DNA from: Rhodanobacter sp. B05
Lineage (GTDB): Bacteria; Pseudomonadota; Gammaproteobacteria; Xanthomonadales; Rhodanobacteraceae
Assembly: GCF_002001085.1 (NCBI RefSeq)
Contig: NZ_MUNU01000014.1
Span: 62,001-126,000, forward strand
Direction of reading: 5' to 3'
Length of the DNA: 64,000 nucleotides
Below the pieces are notes generated by a model. That model was not told the DNA's origin. It saw only the letters and a list, made by a program, of their open reading frames with translations, and did not search any database. Each line of letters starts with the position of its first letter. Positions within the stretch are counted from its first letter, which is position 1. Of the stretch, positions 37,204 to 46,718 are shown piece after piece. Both the position numbers and the translations under genes were made by a program.

Positions 37204-38514
37204 TCAGCCACCGTCCTGCAACACGAAACCACAACCGTTGGCCAGGTCGAGAAAGCCGGGGAACGAGGTGGCCACGTGGCGGCAGTCGTTGATCCGCACC
37301 GGGCCGGCAGCGGTCAGCCCGGCCACCGCGAAGCTCATCGCGATGCGGTGGTCGGTGAGGCTTTCCACCGTACCTGCGCCGATCCTCCCGCCATCGATGA
37401 TCGCACCATCCGGGGTTTCCTCGATGGCCACGCCGAGCGTGCGCAGGCCCGTCGCCATCGTGGCGATGCGATCGGATTCCTTCACCCGCAACTCGGCCGC
37501 ACCCCGGATGACGGTGCGCCCCGCCGCCGCGGCCGCGGCAACGAACAGCACCGGGAACTCGTCGATCATGTCCGGCACCAGGGCTGCAGGCAGTTCGATG
37601 CCATGCAGCGGGGCGTGGCGCACCAGCAGATCGCCCACGGGCTCCCCGCCCGCCTCGCGCAGGCGCTCGACCCTGATGTCCGCGCCCATCAGGCGCAGCG
37701 CCTGCAGCAGGCCAGTGCGACGCGGATTGAGGCCCACCGCCGGCAGGCGCAGCTCGGAACCCGGCACCATGCTCGCGGCGACCAGGAAGAACGCGGCCGA
37801 GGAAAAGTCGGCCGGCACCTCGACATCCGTGGCGCGCAGCCGATGACCGCCTTCCAGCCGCGCCCGACCCGGTTCAAACGTGATCGGCCAGCCGAACGCG
37901 GCCAGCATGCGCTCGGTGTAATCGCGAGTCGGATGCGGCTCGATGACCTCGGTCGTGCCGCCGGCGTACAGGCCAGCCAGCAGCAGGGCGGATTTCACCT
38001 GGGCGCTGGCGATCGGCAACTCGTAATGGATGCCGCACAGGGCGGAACCACCGTGAAGCCGCAGCGGTGGCATGCCGTCGCGCGTGTCGATGCGCGCGCC
38101 CATCTGCGCCAGCGGATCGGTGACGCGACGCATCGGGCGCTTCGACAATGACGCGTCACCCACCAGCGTGCTGTCGAACGCCTGCCCGGCGAGCAGGCCG
38201 GCGAGCAGACGCATGCCGGTGCCGGCATTGCCGCAGTCCAGTGGCTGTTCCGATCTCCGCAGGCCGTGCAGCCCGACGCCATGCACGATGCGCTCGCCCG
38301 GCGACGGCGCGTCGATCCGGACCCCGAGTTGCGCCAGTACGGCGGCGGTGGCACGCGTATCCTCGCCCTCCAGGAAGCCGCGGATGCGGGAACTTCCATC
38401 AGCGATGGCAGCCAGCATCAGCCCCCGATGCGAGACCGACTTGTCGCCCGGAACGCGCACGTCGCCGCGCAGCGGACCGCCGGCGCGGCTGCTCCAGTCC
38501 AGCCTTGCGTTCAA
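37204..38514 (-). CDS. aroA: 3-phosphoshikimate 1-carboxyvinyltransferase (EPSP synthase)
   Basis: 436 residues from a TTG start at 38514, overlapping the pheA stop as TTGA. EPSP synthase motifs are complete: [50 protein letters not shown] and DHRIAM. The SAQVKS(A/S) and GNAGT sequences should allow class II assignment, but glyphosate sensitivity cannot be read safely by eye. No ATG lies near the required N-terminus ([23 protein letters not shown]), so TTG is the best start and implies translational coupling to pheA. Confidence 0.95.
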   Translation of the reverse strand: MNARLDWSSRAGGPLRGDVRVPGDKSVSHRGLMLAAIADGSSRIRGFLEGEDTRATAAVLAQLGVRIDAPSPGERIVHGVGLHGLRRSEQPLDCGNAGTGMRLLAGLLAGQAFDSTLVGDASLSKRPMRRVTDPLAQMGARIDTRDGMPPLRLHGGSALCGIHYELPIASAQVKSALLLAGLYAGGTTEVIEPHPTRDYTERMLAAFGWPITFEPGRARLEGGHRLRATDVEVPADFSSAAFFLVAASMVPGSELRLPAVGLNPRRTGLLQALRLMGADIRVERLREAGGEPVGDLLVRHAPLHGIELPAALVPDMIDEFPVLFVAAAAAAGRTVIRGAAELRVKESDRIATMATGLRTLGVAIEETPDGAIIDGGRIGAGTVESLTDHRIAMSFAVAGLTAAGPVRINDCRHVATSFPGFLDLANGCGFVLQDGG

Positions 38515-39599
38515 GGCAACGCCACCGGGTAGGAACCCAGCACGCGGATCGTCGCGGCGGATTCGCCGATGTCGTGCACCGCTGCCTGCAGCGCCTCGTC
38601 GTCGATATGCCCGGAGACGTCGATGAAGAACGCGTACTGCCATTTGCCGGTATGCGCCGGCCGCGATTCGATCCGGTTCAGGCTGATGCCATGTTTGGCG
38701 AACGGGCTGAGCACGTCGTACAGCGCGCCGGGCTTGTCGTTGACGGTGATCAGCAGCGAGGTGCGGTCGTTGCCCGAAGGCGGGAACAGCGAACGGCCGA
38801 TCACCAGGAAACGCGTGGTGTTGTCGGCGCGATCTTCGATGCCCGACGCCACCGTCTTGAGACCGTAGATCTTGCCGGCCGTCTCGCCGGCGATCGCCGC
38901 CGCGTCGTCGGCGTGGCGGGCCAGCCGCGCCGCTTCGGCATTGCTGCCGACCGCGATGCATTCGACATGGGGCAGGTTGATGCGCAGCCACGTCTTGCAC
39001 TGCTGCAGCGACTGCGCATGCGCGTAGACGCGTTTGACATCCTCCAGCTTCCCGCCCAGCGAATGCAGGCACTGGTGCACACGCAGCTCCACCTCGCCGC
39101 AAATCGTGGCTTCGGCGGTGAGGAACATGTCCAGCGTCACCTGGATCATGCCCTGCCCCGAGTTTTCCACCGGCACCACGCCGAAGTCGGCATGCCCGGC
39201 GGCGACTTCCTGAAAGACTTCCTCGATGCTGCCCAGCGGCAGGCCGTAAGCGGCATGGCCGAAATGTTTGCGCACGGCCTGCTCGCTGAACGTGCCTTCC
39301 GGCCCGAGAAAGCCGATCTTCAGCGGGTCTTCCTGCGCCAGGCAGGACGACATGATCTCGCGGAACAGGCGCACCATCTCGGCATCCGACAACGGCCCAT
39401 GGTTGCGGTCCACCACCATGCGCAGCACATGCGCCTCGCGCTCCGGTCGGTAGTAGTCGATCGCGGAAAGCCCCTCCCCCTTCACTTTCGCCACCGTCTG
39501 CGCATGGTTCGCGCGCTCGGAGATCAGCTGCTGGATCTGCCGGTCGATGCTGTCGATGCGCTCGCGCATCTCGTTAAGCGGTGCTCTTTTTTCGGTCAT
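38511..39599 (-). CDS. pheA: bifunctional chorismate mutase/prephenate dehydratase
   Basis: 362 residues. The N-terminal AroQ chorismate mutase domain (LNEMRERIDSIDRQIQQLISERA) spans 1-90. The prephenate dehydratase domain (IGFLGPEGTFSEQAVRKHFG, VPVENSGQGMIQVTLDMF, DNTTRFLVIG) runs to about 275. A C-terminal ACT domain (KPGALYDVLSPFAKHGISLNRIESRP) binds phenylalanine for feedback inhibition. The operon order serC-pheA-aroA matches many Pseudomonas-type genomes. No Phe-rich leader was seen upstream. Confidence 0.96.
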   Translation of the reverse strand: MTEKRAPLNEMRERIDSIDRQIQQLISERANHAQTVAKVKGEGLSAIDYYRPEREAHVLRMVVDRNHGPLSDAEMVRLFREIMSSCLAQEDPLKIGFLGPEGTFSEQAVRKHFGHAAYGLPLGSIEEVFQEVAAGHADFGVVPVENSGQGMIQVTLDMFLTAEATICGEVELRVHQCLHSLGGKLEDVKRVYAHAQSLQQCKTWLRINLPHVECIAVGSNAEAARLARHADDAAAIAGETAGKIYGLKTVASGIEDRADNTTRFLVIGRSLFPPSGNDRTSLLITVNDKPGALYDVLSPFAKHGISLNRIESRPAHTGKWQYAFFIDVSGHIDDEALQAAVHDIGESAATIRVLGSYPVALP

Positions 39600-39674
39600 G
39601 CTTTAGCCGCCTGGAAGTAAAGAAGTCCAAATGATGGACAGGCATCATGCCCGAAACACGGTCTCCATGGCCAC

Positions 39675-40772
39675 TCAGCCATGCCGCTGGGCAAAGTCGC
39701 GCATGAAACCGGTCAGTGCCTGGACGGCCTCCATCGGCACAGCGTTGTACAGCGATGCACGCATGCCGCCGACCGCCTTGTGCCCCTTCAGGGCAAGCAG
39801 GCCGGCAGCTTCGGACTCCTGCAGGAAAACCGCATCCAGCGCGCTGTCGTGCAGGGTGAACGGCACGTTCATGCGCGAGCGCGCGGCCGGCTCGATCGGG
39901 TTGCGGTAATAACCGCCAGAGCCGTCGATGGCCCGGTACAGCGATTCGGCCTTGGCGCGGTTGCGCTCGGCCATTACGCCAAGCCCACCCAGCGCCAGCA
40001 GCCACTGGAACGTCAGCCCGGCCAGGTACCAGCCCCAGGTATTGGGTGTATTGAGCATCGAATCGGCGGCGGCGTGGTCGGCGTAGCGGAAGATCCGCGC
40101 CATCGGCCGGCCCGGGCGCTGCAGCAGGTCGCGCCGGACGATCATCACCACCAGGCCGGAAGGGCCGATGTTCTTCTGCGCACCGGCATAGATCAGCCCG
40201 AAGCGGCTGACGTCCAGCGGTTCGGACAGGATGTTCGACGACATGTCGGCCACCAGCGGCACCTCACCGACGTCGGGGATACCGTGGAACTCGACACCGT
40301 GGATCGTCTCGTTCGGCGTGTAGTGCACGTAGGCGGCGTGCGGGTCGAGCTGCCAACTGTCGCGCGGCGGCAGCTTCAGGTAATCGCCCGCCTCGCCGCT
40401 GGCCGCCACGTTCACCCGCAGGTAGGGTCTGGCTTCGCTGACCGCCTTGGCGCTCCAATGTCCGCTGACGATGTAGTCGGCGCTGTCGTGCTCGCCGGCC
40501 AGGTTCATCGGTATCTGCGCGAAATGCTGGGTCGCGCCACCCTGCAGGAACAGCACGGCGTAATCGGCGGGAATCCCCATCAGCTCACGCAGATCCGCCT
40601 CGGCCTGCGCGGCCATCGCGATGAAACGCTTGCCGCGATGCGACTGCTCCATCACCGAGGCATCGCTGCCATTCCAGTCCAGCATCTCGTGCTGGGCGCG
40701 TTCGAGGACCGCCTGCGGCAATGCCGCCGGACCGGCGCTGAAATTCCAGACTCTGCTCACGTGCGCTTGCAT
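39675..40772 (-). CDS. serC: phosphoserine aminotransferase
   Basis: 365 residues from ATG 40772 ([19 protein letters not shown]). PLP-binding Lys lies in [13 protein letters not shown], with other class V motifs [28 protein letters not shown] and [11 protein letters not shown]. It makes 3-phosphoserine for serine synthesis and the corresponding step in pyridoxine synthesis. It is the first gene of serC-pheA-aroA-kdsB. The 28 extra codons open upstream are not part of the family. Confidence 0.97.
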   Translation of the reverse strand: MQAHVSRVWNFSAGPAALPQAVLERAQHEMLDWNGSDASVMEQSHRGKRFIAMAAQAEADLRELMGIPADYAVLFLQGGATQHFAQIPMNLAGEHDSADYIVSGHWSAKAVSEARPYLRVNVAASGEAGDYLKLPPRDSWQLDPHAAYVHYTPNETIHGVEFHGIPDVGEVPLVADMSSNILSEPLDVSRFGLIYAGAQKNIGPSGLVVMIVRRDLLQRPGRPMARIFRYADHAAADSMLNTPNTWGWYLAGLTFQWLLALGGLGVMAERNRAKAESLYRAIDGSGGYYRNPIEPAARSRMNVPFTLHDSALDAVFLQESEAAGLLALKGHKAVGGMRASLYNAVPMEAVQALTGFMRDFAQRHG

Positions 40773-40952
40773 CCCGTGGAAGTGTGTTCCCCGCATTATG
40801 GCGCGGCGCAACATGGAGTGGTCAACCTCGGGAGTGCGCGTGGCGAAAACCGCCATGTTTGCGGGGCGTCACGGATCGGCTGCGGATTGCCTGCGAAGCT
40901 TGATGCCACAATCCGGGGAGGCCTTGGATCGGCGGCAAGGCCCGTCGTTAAA

Positions 40953-41843
40953 ATGACGAAACGATCCGGCAAACAGGCCACAGGGGCATCAGGGGTTTGG
41001 ACATTGGCAAGGCAATCTCGTTCTGGCGGATCGTGGTTCGGACAGGCCATGTTGGTGGCCATGCTGTTGACCCTGCAGGCCGTGACCGGCTGCACCCGGT
41101 TCGGCGCACGTACCTCGAAGCTCAATGAAAATCCGGCCGCGACACGCCAGGTACCGGCCGCGCAGCCGGAGACGCGGCAGCTGCCGTCGTTCACCGCGAT
41201 CGTCAACGAGCTGCAACTGGGCCATTACCACGATGGCGAACAGGACCTTCAGCACTATCTGCAGGAGCACCCGGGCGACCGCCCGGCGCAGGCCATGCTG
41301 CACCAACTCGTGGCCGACCCCATACAGGCACTTGGCTCCCGTTCGCAGACTTATGTCGTGCAGGCGGGCGACTCCTACAGCACCCTGGCCGCCCGCTATC
41401 TGGGAGATCCGGGAGCCTTCCTGATACTGGCCCGCTACAACGGGTCGGCCAATCCCTCCATGCTGCGCGTTGGCGAAAAGATACGGCTGCCTCTGTCAGC
41501 CGGGGCCACCGCCAGCGAACTGCCGACCGCCAAGGCACAGCGACTGCAAAGAGAGAGTGTGTCCCTGCTCGATCAGGGGCAGAACGACCAGGCCCTGGCG
41601 CGCCTCGGCGAAGCCCTGTCCATCAAACCCGGACTGAAACCGGTGGGACTGCAGGCCGCCGCGCTGCGCAAACAACTGCTGGACTCTTACCACGAGCAGG
41701 CGATCGTGCTCTATCGCGACCAGCAACTGGACCCGGCCATCGCGCTGTGGGACCGCATCCTGGCGATTGACCCGAATTACCAGCCGGCCATCACCTATCG
41801 GGCGCGGGCGCTTGAACTCAAACGTCGACTGAAACAGCGCTGA
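40953..41843 (+). CDS. LysM-domain lipoprotein with TPR-like tail
   Basis: 296 residues. The hydrophobic segment MLVAMLLTLQAVTGC ends in a lipobox (VTGC, Cys at about 47), after a basic 32-residue N-region; a start at ATG 41049 would give an unusually short signal peptide. A LysM domain (TYVVQAGDSYSTLAARYLGD, LILARYNG, LRVGEKIRLP) binds peptidoglycan. Helical repeats at 180-296 (SLLDQGQNDQALARLGEALSIKPG, QAIVLYRDQQLDPAIALWDRILAIDPNYQPA) are TPR-like. Probably a periplasmic, envelope-associated protein; partner unknown. It diverges from serC. Confidence 0.82.
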   Translation: MTKRSGKQATGASGVWTLARQSRSGGSWFGQAMLVAMLLTLQAVTGCTRFGARTSKLNENPAATRQVPAAQPETRQLPSFTAIVNELQLGHYHDGEQDLQHYLQEHPGDRPAQAMLHQLVADPIQALGSRSQTYVVQAGDSYSTLAARYLGDPGAFLILARYNGSANPSMLRVGEKIRLPLSAGATASELPTAKAQRLQRESVSLLDQGQNDQALARLGEALSIKPGLKPVGLQAAALRKQLLDSYHEQAIVLYRDQQLDPAIALWDRILAIDPNYQPAITYRARALELKRRLKQR

Positions 41844-41917
41844 GCTGCACCGCGGTTTTCATCCGGCCGCACTTCAGGCACCGCCGCGCAGCCGAGTTCT
41901 GTCGCACCGTGGCAGGC

Positions 41918-42685
41918 TCAGAAGCGAATCAACAACGCCAGCGCGATGCCAAGGGCCAGCACCGCGGCGGTAACGATCAGCCACCAGACTTCGCCCTTGG
42001 GGCCTGCGGCCGTCTCCGGCAGGTCCGCCGTCGTCTGTTCGTCCAGGACAATCTCGGGCTCCGCTTCCATGCCCGGGGCTTCCAGCACGAACCGATGCGT
42101 GGCAACGCCGATCTGATCGCCCGGCAACAGTGCAGCTTTCTGCACGACCACCCCATTCACGCGCAGGGGATGGCGCGGCGATCGGCAGATGTCCTCCAGC
42201 AGGAGCCGGCCATCGTCCCAGCCGATCCGCAACCCCACGGCCTCACCCTGGGCCAGACCGAGCGGGTTGTGCCCCTCGGAGCCAAGTTCAAGGCTGTCCC
42301 GCAACGGCAGGACGCGACCGGAGAGTGGCCCGGCTACGGCCCGCAAGGCCACCGTGCATTGTTCCTGACCGATGACCTTGTGGGGCGCCCGCAAGGCCGG
42401 ATCTTCGTCGTCGCACAGCAACAGGCGGCAATCGCCAATGCTGACCACGTCGCCGGCACGCAACAGCGCCCGTTCGCGCACCGGTCTGGCATTGACATAG
42501 ATCCGGTCCGCCGACGGCAACACCTGCAGCACCCAGCCACGCCGATCCTGCTCGATGCACAGGTGCTTCGAGGCCGCCTGGCTGGCGGCCAGCACCAGAT
42601 CGCTGTCCGGAGCACTACCGATGCACAATCGTGCCTGTGCCCAATGGAAATCCTCACGGGCTGCATTGGGGAATTCGATACGCAT
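41918..42685 (-). CDS. FHA-domain protein with C-terminal membrane anchor
   Basis: 255 residues from ATG 42685. An N-terminal FHA domain (ARLCIGSAPDSDLVLAASQAASKHLCIEQDRRGWVLQVL, IYVNARPV, LRAGDVVSIGDCRLLL) binds phosphothreonine. A second, more diverged FHA-like segment runs 125-215 (HPLRVNGVVVQKAALLPGDQIGVATHRFVLE). The last 24 residues are a membrane helix (WWLIVTAAVLALGIALALLIRF). A tail-anchored or periplasm-exit topology is likely. No kinase or phosphatase is nearby. An alternative start 12 codons upstream exists. Confidence 0.82.
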   Translation of the reverse strand: MRIEFPNAAREDFHWAQARLCIGSAPDSDLVLAASQAASKHLCIEQDRRGWVLQVLPSADRIYVNARPVRERALLRAGDVVSIGDCRLLLCDDEDPALRAPHKVIGQEQCTVALRAVAGPLSGRVLPLRDSLELGSEGHNPLGLAQGEAVGLRIGWDDGRLLLEDICRSPRHPLRVNGVVVQKAALLPGDQIGVATHRFVLEAPGMEAEPEIVLDEQTTADLPETAAGPKGEVWWLIVTAAVLALGIALALLIRF

Positions 42686-42766
42686 GGCTGACCAGGTCGA
42701 CAGGTCGCGAAACTCTACCATGCAGGCGCATGGCATTAAGATGGAGCTTTGCCCCGGAACACACCC

Positions 42767-43042
42767 ATGCCCAGCATCGATATCCGTCGCCCGCACCAGC
42801 TGTCGATCGCCGAGGCTCGCGCCGTGGTCGATCAGGTCGCCTCCCGCATGCAGGAGAAGTTCGGCATGAGCGGTCAGTGGCAGGGCGACACCCTGGGCTT
42901 TTCCCGCCCCGGCGTGAACGGCTCCATCGCGGTCGATCGCGATGCCATCCAGGTGCGGGCGCAGCTGGGGATGCTGCTGACCCCGCTGAAGGCCATGATC
43001 GAGCAGGAAATCCGGCGCAAGCTGGACGAGCACTTCGCCTGA
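42767..43042 (+). CDS. polyhydroxyalkanoic acid system family protein
   Basis: 91 residues. The sequence SIDIRRPHQLSIAEARAVVDQVASRMQEKFGMSGQWQGDTLGFSRPGVNGSIAV, then QVRAQLGMLLTPLKAMIEQEI, fits the small PHA_gran_rgn family found in PHA-producing bacteria, often encoded near phasins or synthases. The phaC-phaE genes are 10 kb to the right. The helix followed by beta strands resembles START-like small folds. Function is not established. Confidence 0.8.
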   Translation: MPSIDIRRPHQLSIAEARAVVDQVASRMQEKFGMSGQWQGDTLGFSRPGVNGSIAVDRDAIQVRAQLGMLLTPLKAMIEQEIRRKLDEHFA

Positions 43043-43064
43043 GCCGTCGCCGTCTTGATGATTC

Positions 43065-43093
43065 TTTAACCAGCGCGCGGTTCGTGCCATAAT
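43065..43093 (+). promoter_or_regulatory. probable infA promoter
   Basis: The -10 CATAAT at 43088-43093 matches five of six consensus bases. With 17 bp spacing the -35 is TTTAAC (43065-43070), a weak match. Transcription would begin near 43100, 40 bp before infA. Confidence 0.45.
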
Positions 43094-43139
43094 CGACGGC
43101 TTACGCGGCCATCACGGCTGCGCGTGAAGCCCGGAACAT

Positions 43140-43358
43140 ATGGCCAAAGACGACGTCATCGAAATGGAAGGCACGGTCCAGGAGACCCTGCCCAACACCA
43201 TGTTTCGCGTGCAATTGGAAAATGGGCACGTAGTCATTGCCCACATCTCCGGGCGCATGCGCAAGCACTACATCCGCATCCTCACCGGCGACAAGGTGAA
43301 GATCGAGATGACCCCGTACGACCTGAGCAAGGGACGCATCACCTACCGCATGAAGTAA
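43140..43358 (+). CDS. infA: translation initiation factor IF-1
   Basis: 72 residues, full length. The OB-fold sequence [44 protein letters not shown] and RITYRMK is near the family consensus. IF-1 occupies the ribosomal A site during initiation. A promoter (-10 CATAAT at 43088) and a strong terminator (43394-43420) make it monocistronic. Confidence 0.98.
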   Translation: MAKDDVIEMEGTVQETLPNTMFRVQLENGHVVIAHISGRMRKHYIRILTGDKVKIEMTPYDLSKGRITYRMK

Positions 43359-43393
43359 GGCAGGCGCGGCAGGCGCACGGCGAATCAGACAAG

Positions 43394-43420
43394 CAAAGGC
43401 GGCGCACTGCGCCGCCTTTG
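43394..43420. terminator. terminator between convergent infA and clpA
   Basis: CAAAGGCGGCGC (43394-43405) and GCGCCGCCTTTG (43409-43420) form a perfect 12-bp stem with a 3-nt loop, flanked by CTTTGC on the plus side and TTGCTT on the minus side. It can serve both genes. Confidence 0.85.
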
Positions 43421-43450
43421 CTTTGCCTCGGGTTCCGCCGTAGCGGCTCG

Positions 43451-45721
43451 CTATTCGACCACGGCCGGCAATTTCTCTGTCGCCTTGCAATCCACCTTCA
43501 ACTCGCCATCGGCCACGCTGAGCCGCACCAGGCCACCATCGGCCAGCTTGCCGAACAGCAACTCGTCGGCCAGCGCGCGCTTCACCTTTTCCTGGATCAC
43601 CCGCGCCATCGGCCGCGCGCCCATCTGCGGATCGAAACCGTGCTCGGCCAGCCAGCGGCGGGCATCGGCGTCCACGTCCAGGCTCACCCGTTTCTCGGTC
43701 AGCTGGCTCTCCAACTCGATCAGGAACTTGTCCACCACGCGCAGGATGTGTTCGAAATCCAGTGCGCCGAACTGGATGATCGCATCCAGCCGGTTGCGGA
43801 ACTCCGGGGTGAAGATGCGCCGGATCACTTCCATCGCATCGGCCTCGTGCTTCTGTTCGACGAAGCCCATCGTGCGGCGCGAGGCAATCGCGGCGCCCGC
43901 ATTGGTGGTCATCACCACCACCACGTTCTTGAAGTTGGCCTCGCGACCGTTGGTGTCGGTGAGCACGCCACGGTCCATCACCTGCAGCAGGATGTTGAAC
44001 ACGTCCGGGTGCGCCTTCTCGATCTCGTCCAGCAGCAGCACGGCATGCGGATGCTTGGTGACCGCCTCGGTCAACAGGCCGCCCTGGTCAAAGCCGACAT
44101 AGCCCGGGGGCGCGCCGACCAGGCGCGATACCGAGTGGCCTTCCATGTACTCGGACATGTCGAAGCGGATCATCTCGATGCCGAGCTGCATCGCCAGTTG
44201 CTTGGTGACCTCGGTCTTGCCCACACCGGTGGGGCCGGCGAGCAGGAAGCAACCAATAGGCTTGGACGGGTCAGCCAGGCCCGAACGGGCCATCTTGATC
44301 GAAGCGGCGAGCGCTTCGATTGCGGGGTCCTGTCCGAACACCACCATCTTGAGGTTGCGCTCGAGGTTGCGCAGGACATCGCGATCGGAGGCGGAAACCT
44401 GCTTGGCCGGAATCCGCGCCATCTTGGCCACGATGTACTCGACCTCGCTCACGTCCACGGTGCCGGTGCGCTGATCCTCCGGCAGCAGCCGCTGGCGCGC
44501 GCCGGCCTCGTCGATCACGTCGATCGCCTTGTCCGGCAGCAGGCGGTCGGGAATGTGCTTCACCGACAGATCCACCGCGGCCTTCAGGGCATCGTTGGTG
44601 TATTCGACGTGGTGGTGCTCCTCGAAGCGCGAGCGCAGGCCCTTGAGGATCTCGATGCTGTCGGCCACGGTCGGTTCGACCACGTCGATCTTCTGGAAGC
44701 GACGGGCCAGCGCACGATCCTTCTCGAACACGCCGCGATATTCCTGGAATGTGGTCGAGCCGATGCAACGCAGCTCGCCCGAAGCCAGCATCGGCTTGAT
44801 CAGGTTCGACGCATCCATGGTGCCGCCCGAGGCGGAACCCGCGCCGATGATGGTGTGGATCTCGTCGATGAACAGGATCGCGCCAGGCTGCTTCTTCAGC
44901 TGTGCGATCACGCCTTTCAGGCGCTTCTCGAAATCGCCGCGGTATTTGGTGCCGGCGACCAGCGCGCCCAGGTCCAGTGCCCAGATGGTGGCGCTCTCCA
45001 GCACCTCGGGCACCTCGCCGTCGACGATGCGCTTGGCCAGCCCTTCGGCCAGCGCGGTCTTGCCGACGCCGGCCTCGCCGACGTAGAGCGGGTTGTTCTT
45101 GCGCCGGCGGCACAGCACCTGGATCGTGCGCTCGATTTCGTCGGCGCGCCCGATCAGCGGGTCGATCTTGCCTTCCAGCGCCAGCTCGTTGAGGTTGCTG
45201 GCGAATTCATGCAGCGGGTTGCCCTTGGCTTCGCCGCCTTCCTCGCCCTCGCGCTCGCTGCCCGACGTGCTCGCGGCCGGCTCGTCGCCGATCTTGGCGA
45301 TGCCGTGCGAGATGTAATTCACCACGTCGAGCCGGGTGATCTCCTGCTGGTGCATGAAGAACACCGCGTGCGAATCCTTCTCGCCGAAGATCGCCACCAG
45401 CACGTTGGCGCCGGTGACTTCCTTGCGACCAGAAGATTGCACGTGGTAGACGGCACGCTGCAGCACCCGCTGGAAACCCAGGGTCGGCTGCGTATCGCGT
45501 TCGTCGCCGGGCGGCAACACCGGCACCGTCTCGCTGATGATGCGGGCCAGTTCGGCCGACAGGCGCGGCAATTCCACCCCGCAGGCCCGCAGCGCACCAA
45601 GCGCCGACTGGTTTTCGGTCAGCGCCAGCAACAGGTGCTCGACCGTCATGAACTCATGGCGTTGTTCGCGGGCCTGCTTGTAGCAATGGCCGATGGTGAC
45701 TTCCAGATCCTTGCTGAACAT
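43451..45721 (-). CDS. clpA: ATP-dependent Clp protease ATP-binding subunit ClpA
   Basis: 756 residues. The N-domain (MFSKDLEVTIGHCYKQAREQRHEFMTVEHLLLAL) binds ClpS. Two AAA+ modules follow: Walker A GEAGVGKTA with Walker B ILFIDEIHT, then GPTGVGKTE with VLLLDEIEKAH. The IGL-type ClpP loop region follows the second module (about 610-630). ClpA unfolds substrates for ClpP. The clpS gene lies 66 bp upstream on the same strand, as in E. coli. Confidence 0.97.
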   Translation of the reverse strand: MFSKDLEVTIGHCYKQAREQRHEFMTVEHLLLALTENQSALGALRACGVELPRLSAELARIISETVPVLPPGDERDTQPTLGFQRVLQRAVYHVQSSGRKEVTGANVLVAIFGEKDSHAVFFMHQQEITRLDVVNYISHGIAKIGDEPAASTSGSEREGEEGGEAKGNPLHEFASNLNELALEGKIDPLIGRADEIERTIQVLCRRRKNNPLYVGEAGVGKTALAEGLAKRIVDGEVPEVLESATIWALDLGALVAGTKYRGDFEKRLKGVIAQLKKQPGAILFIDEIHTIIGAGSASGGTMDASNLIKPMLASGELRCIGSTTFQEYRGVFEKDRALARRFQKIDVVEPTVADSIEILKGLRSRFEEHHHVEYTNDALKAAVDLSVKHIPDRLLPDKAIDVIDEAGARQRLLPEDQRTGTVDVSEVEYIVAKMARIPAKQVSASDRDVLRNLERNLKMVVFGQDPAIEALAASIKMARSGLADPSKPIGCFLLAGPTGVGKTEVTKQLAMQLGIEMIRFDMSEYMEGHSVSRLVGAPPGYVGFDQGGLLTEAVTKHPHAVLLLDEIEKAHPDVFNILLQVMDRGVLTDTNGREANFKNVVVVMTTNAGAAIASRRTMGFVEQKHEADAMEVIRRIFTPEFRNRLDAIIQFGALDFEHILRVVDKFLIELESQLTEKRVSLDVDADARRWLAEHGFDPQMGARPMARVIQEKVKRALADELLFGKLADGGLVRLSVADGELKVDCKATEKLPAVVE

Positions 45722-45787
45722 TCGGATCGTCTCCGCTGGGCTTGTTAAGCGGCTGTGGTTGCCGCGATGAGCACGAAATGGGGTCCG

Positions 45788-46114
45788 TCAGAGCTTTTCC
45801 ATAGTGCACAACAAAGGGTGTTGATGCGAACGTGAATATTCGTTGACGTGAGTGACCTTGGTTTCCGCGACCTCGCGGGTAAATACGCCGCACACGCCGC
45901 GCCCGCGGGTATGCACATGCAACATGACCTGCACCGCCTGCTCCTGGTCCAGGTTGAAAAAGCTGCGCAGCACCTCCACCACGAAATCCATCGGAGTGAA
46001 ATCGTCGTTCAGCAGCAGCACCTGAAACAGAGGTGGTCGCGCCACCTCCGGCCTGGCGGTTTCCACCGCCAGGCCGCGGCCGCTATCTTGCTCGTGTTCG
46101 TTTTCGTGGGCCAT
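45788..46114 (-). CDS. clpS: ATP-dependent Clp protease adaptor ClpS
   Basis: 108 residues from ATG 46114 ([12 protein letters not shown]). The N-degron-binding fold is recognised: [20 protein letters not shown] with the ND(D/N) and Met gate, then [29 protein letters not shown]. ClpS hands N-end rule substrates to ClpA. Codons open further upstream belong to antisense of nudJ. It diverges from nudJ over 118 bp. Confidence 0.96.
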   Translation of the reverse strand: MAHENEHEQDSGRGLAVETARPEVARPPLFQVLLLNDDFTPMDFVVEVLRSFFNLDQEQAVQVMLHVHTRGRGVCGVFTREVAETKVTHVNEYSRSHQHPLLCTMEKL

Positions 46115-46232
46115 GGTTTCGGGATGTATTTTCTCTGGTTGGAAGTATACGCCGCAGCGGATGCAGCCCAATGCGTCGATCAGTCCGTACAGGTAGTGGC
46201 ACAATGGACACTTTTCCAGACCCACCTCGCCG

Positions 46233-46718
46233 ATGAACGCTTCCATGCCAGGCGCCCGAATCTGGCGCCCGCACGTCACCGTGGCCTGCGTGGTCGCCGA
46301 TGGCGAACGCTACCTGATGGTCGAGGAAGAGGTTTCCGGCCGGCTGGTGTACAACCAGCCGGCAGGCCATCTCGAGGATGGCGAGAGCCTCGCTGCCGCC
46401 GCCACGCGCGAGACCCTGGAGGAGACCGGCTGGACGGTGGCGCTGCAGCACCTGATCGGCGTGCAGCAATGGCGCAGTACCGAACATGGCGAGGCGGTGG
46501 TCCGTTTCAGCTTCGCGGCGAAGGCGACCGGCCACGACCCGAGTCGCCCGCTCGACACCGGCATTCGACGGGCCCTGTGGCTGAGCCGTGCCGAGATCGC
46601 CGCTTTGGGCGATCGCCTGCGCAGCCCGCTGGTGCTGCTGAGTATCGACGCCTGGCTGGCTGGCCAACGGCTGCCGCTGGCCAGCCTGAGTTATCTCCCG
46701 GGAAGCGCATCGGCATGA
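46233..46718 (+). CDS. nudJ: NUDIX hydrolase, NudJ-type phosphatase
   Basis: 161 residues. The Nudix box is complete: [23 protein letters not shown]. The N-terminus [22 protein letters not shown] and the late [15 protein letters not shown] fit NudJ, which hydrolyses nucleoside and HMP pyrophosphates. It overlaps mnmA by 4 bp (ATGA); nudJ-mnmA-hflD order is shared with E. coli. The alternative ATG at 46245 has no better ribosome binding site. Confidence 0.9.
   Translation: MNASMPGARIWRPHVTVACVVADGERYLMVEEEVSGRLVYNQPAGHLEDGESLAAAATRETLEETGWTVALQHLIGVQQWRSTEHGEAVVRFSFAAKATGHDPSRPLDTGIRRALWLSRAEIAALGDRLRSPLVLLSIDAWLAGQRLPLASLSYLPGSASA

Noticed and set aside
43124-45748. Open plus-strand frame of 874 codons over infA and clpA
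   Set aside because: Out of frame with infA and antisense to clpA, whose protein is a full family match.
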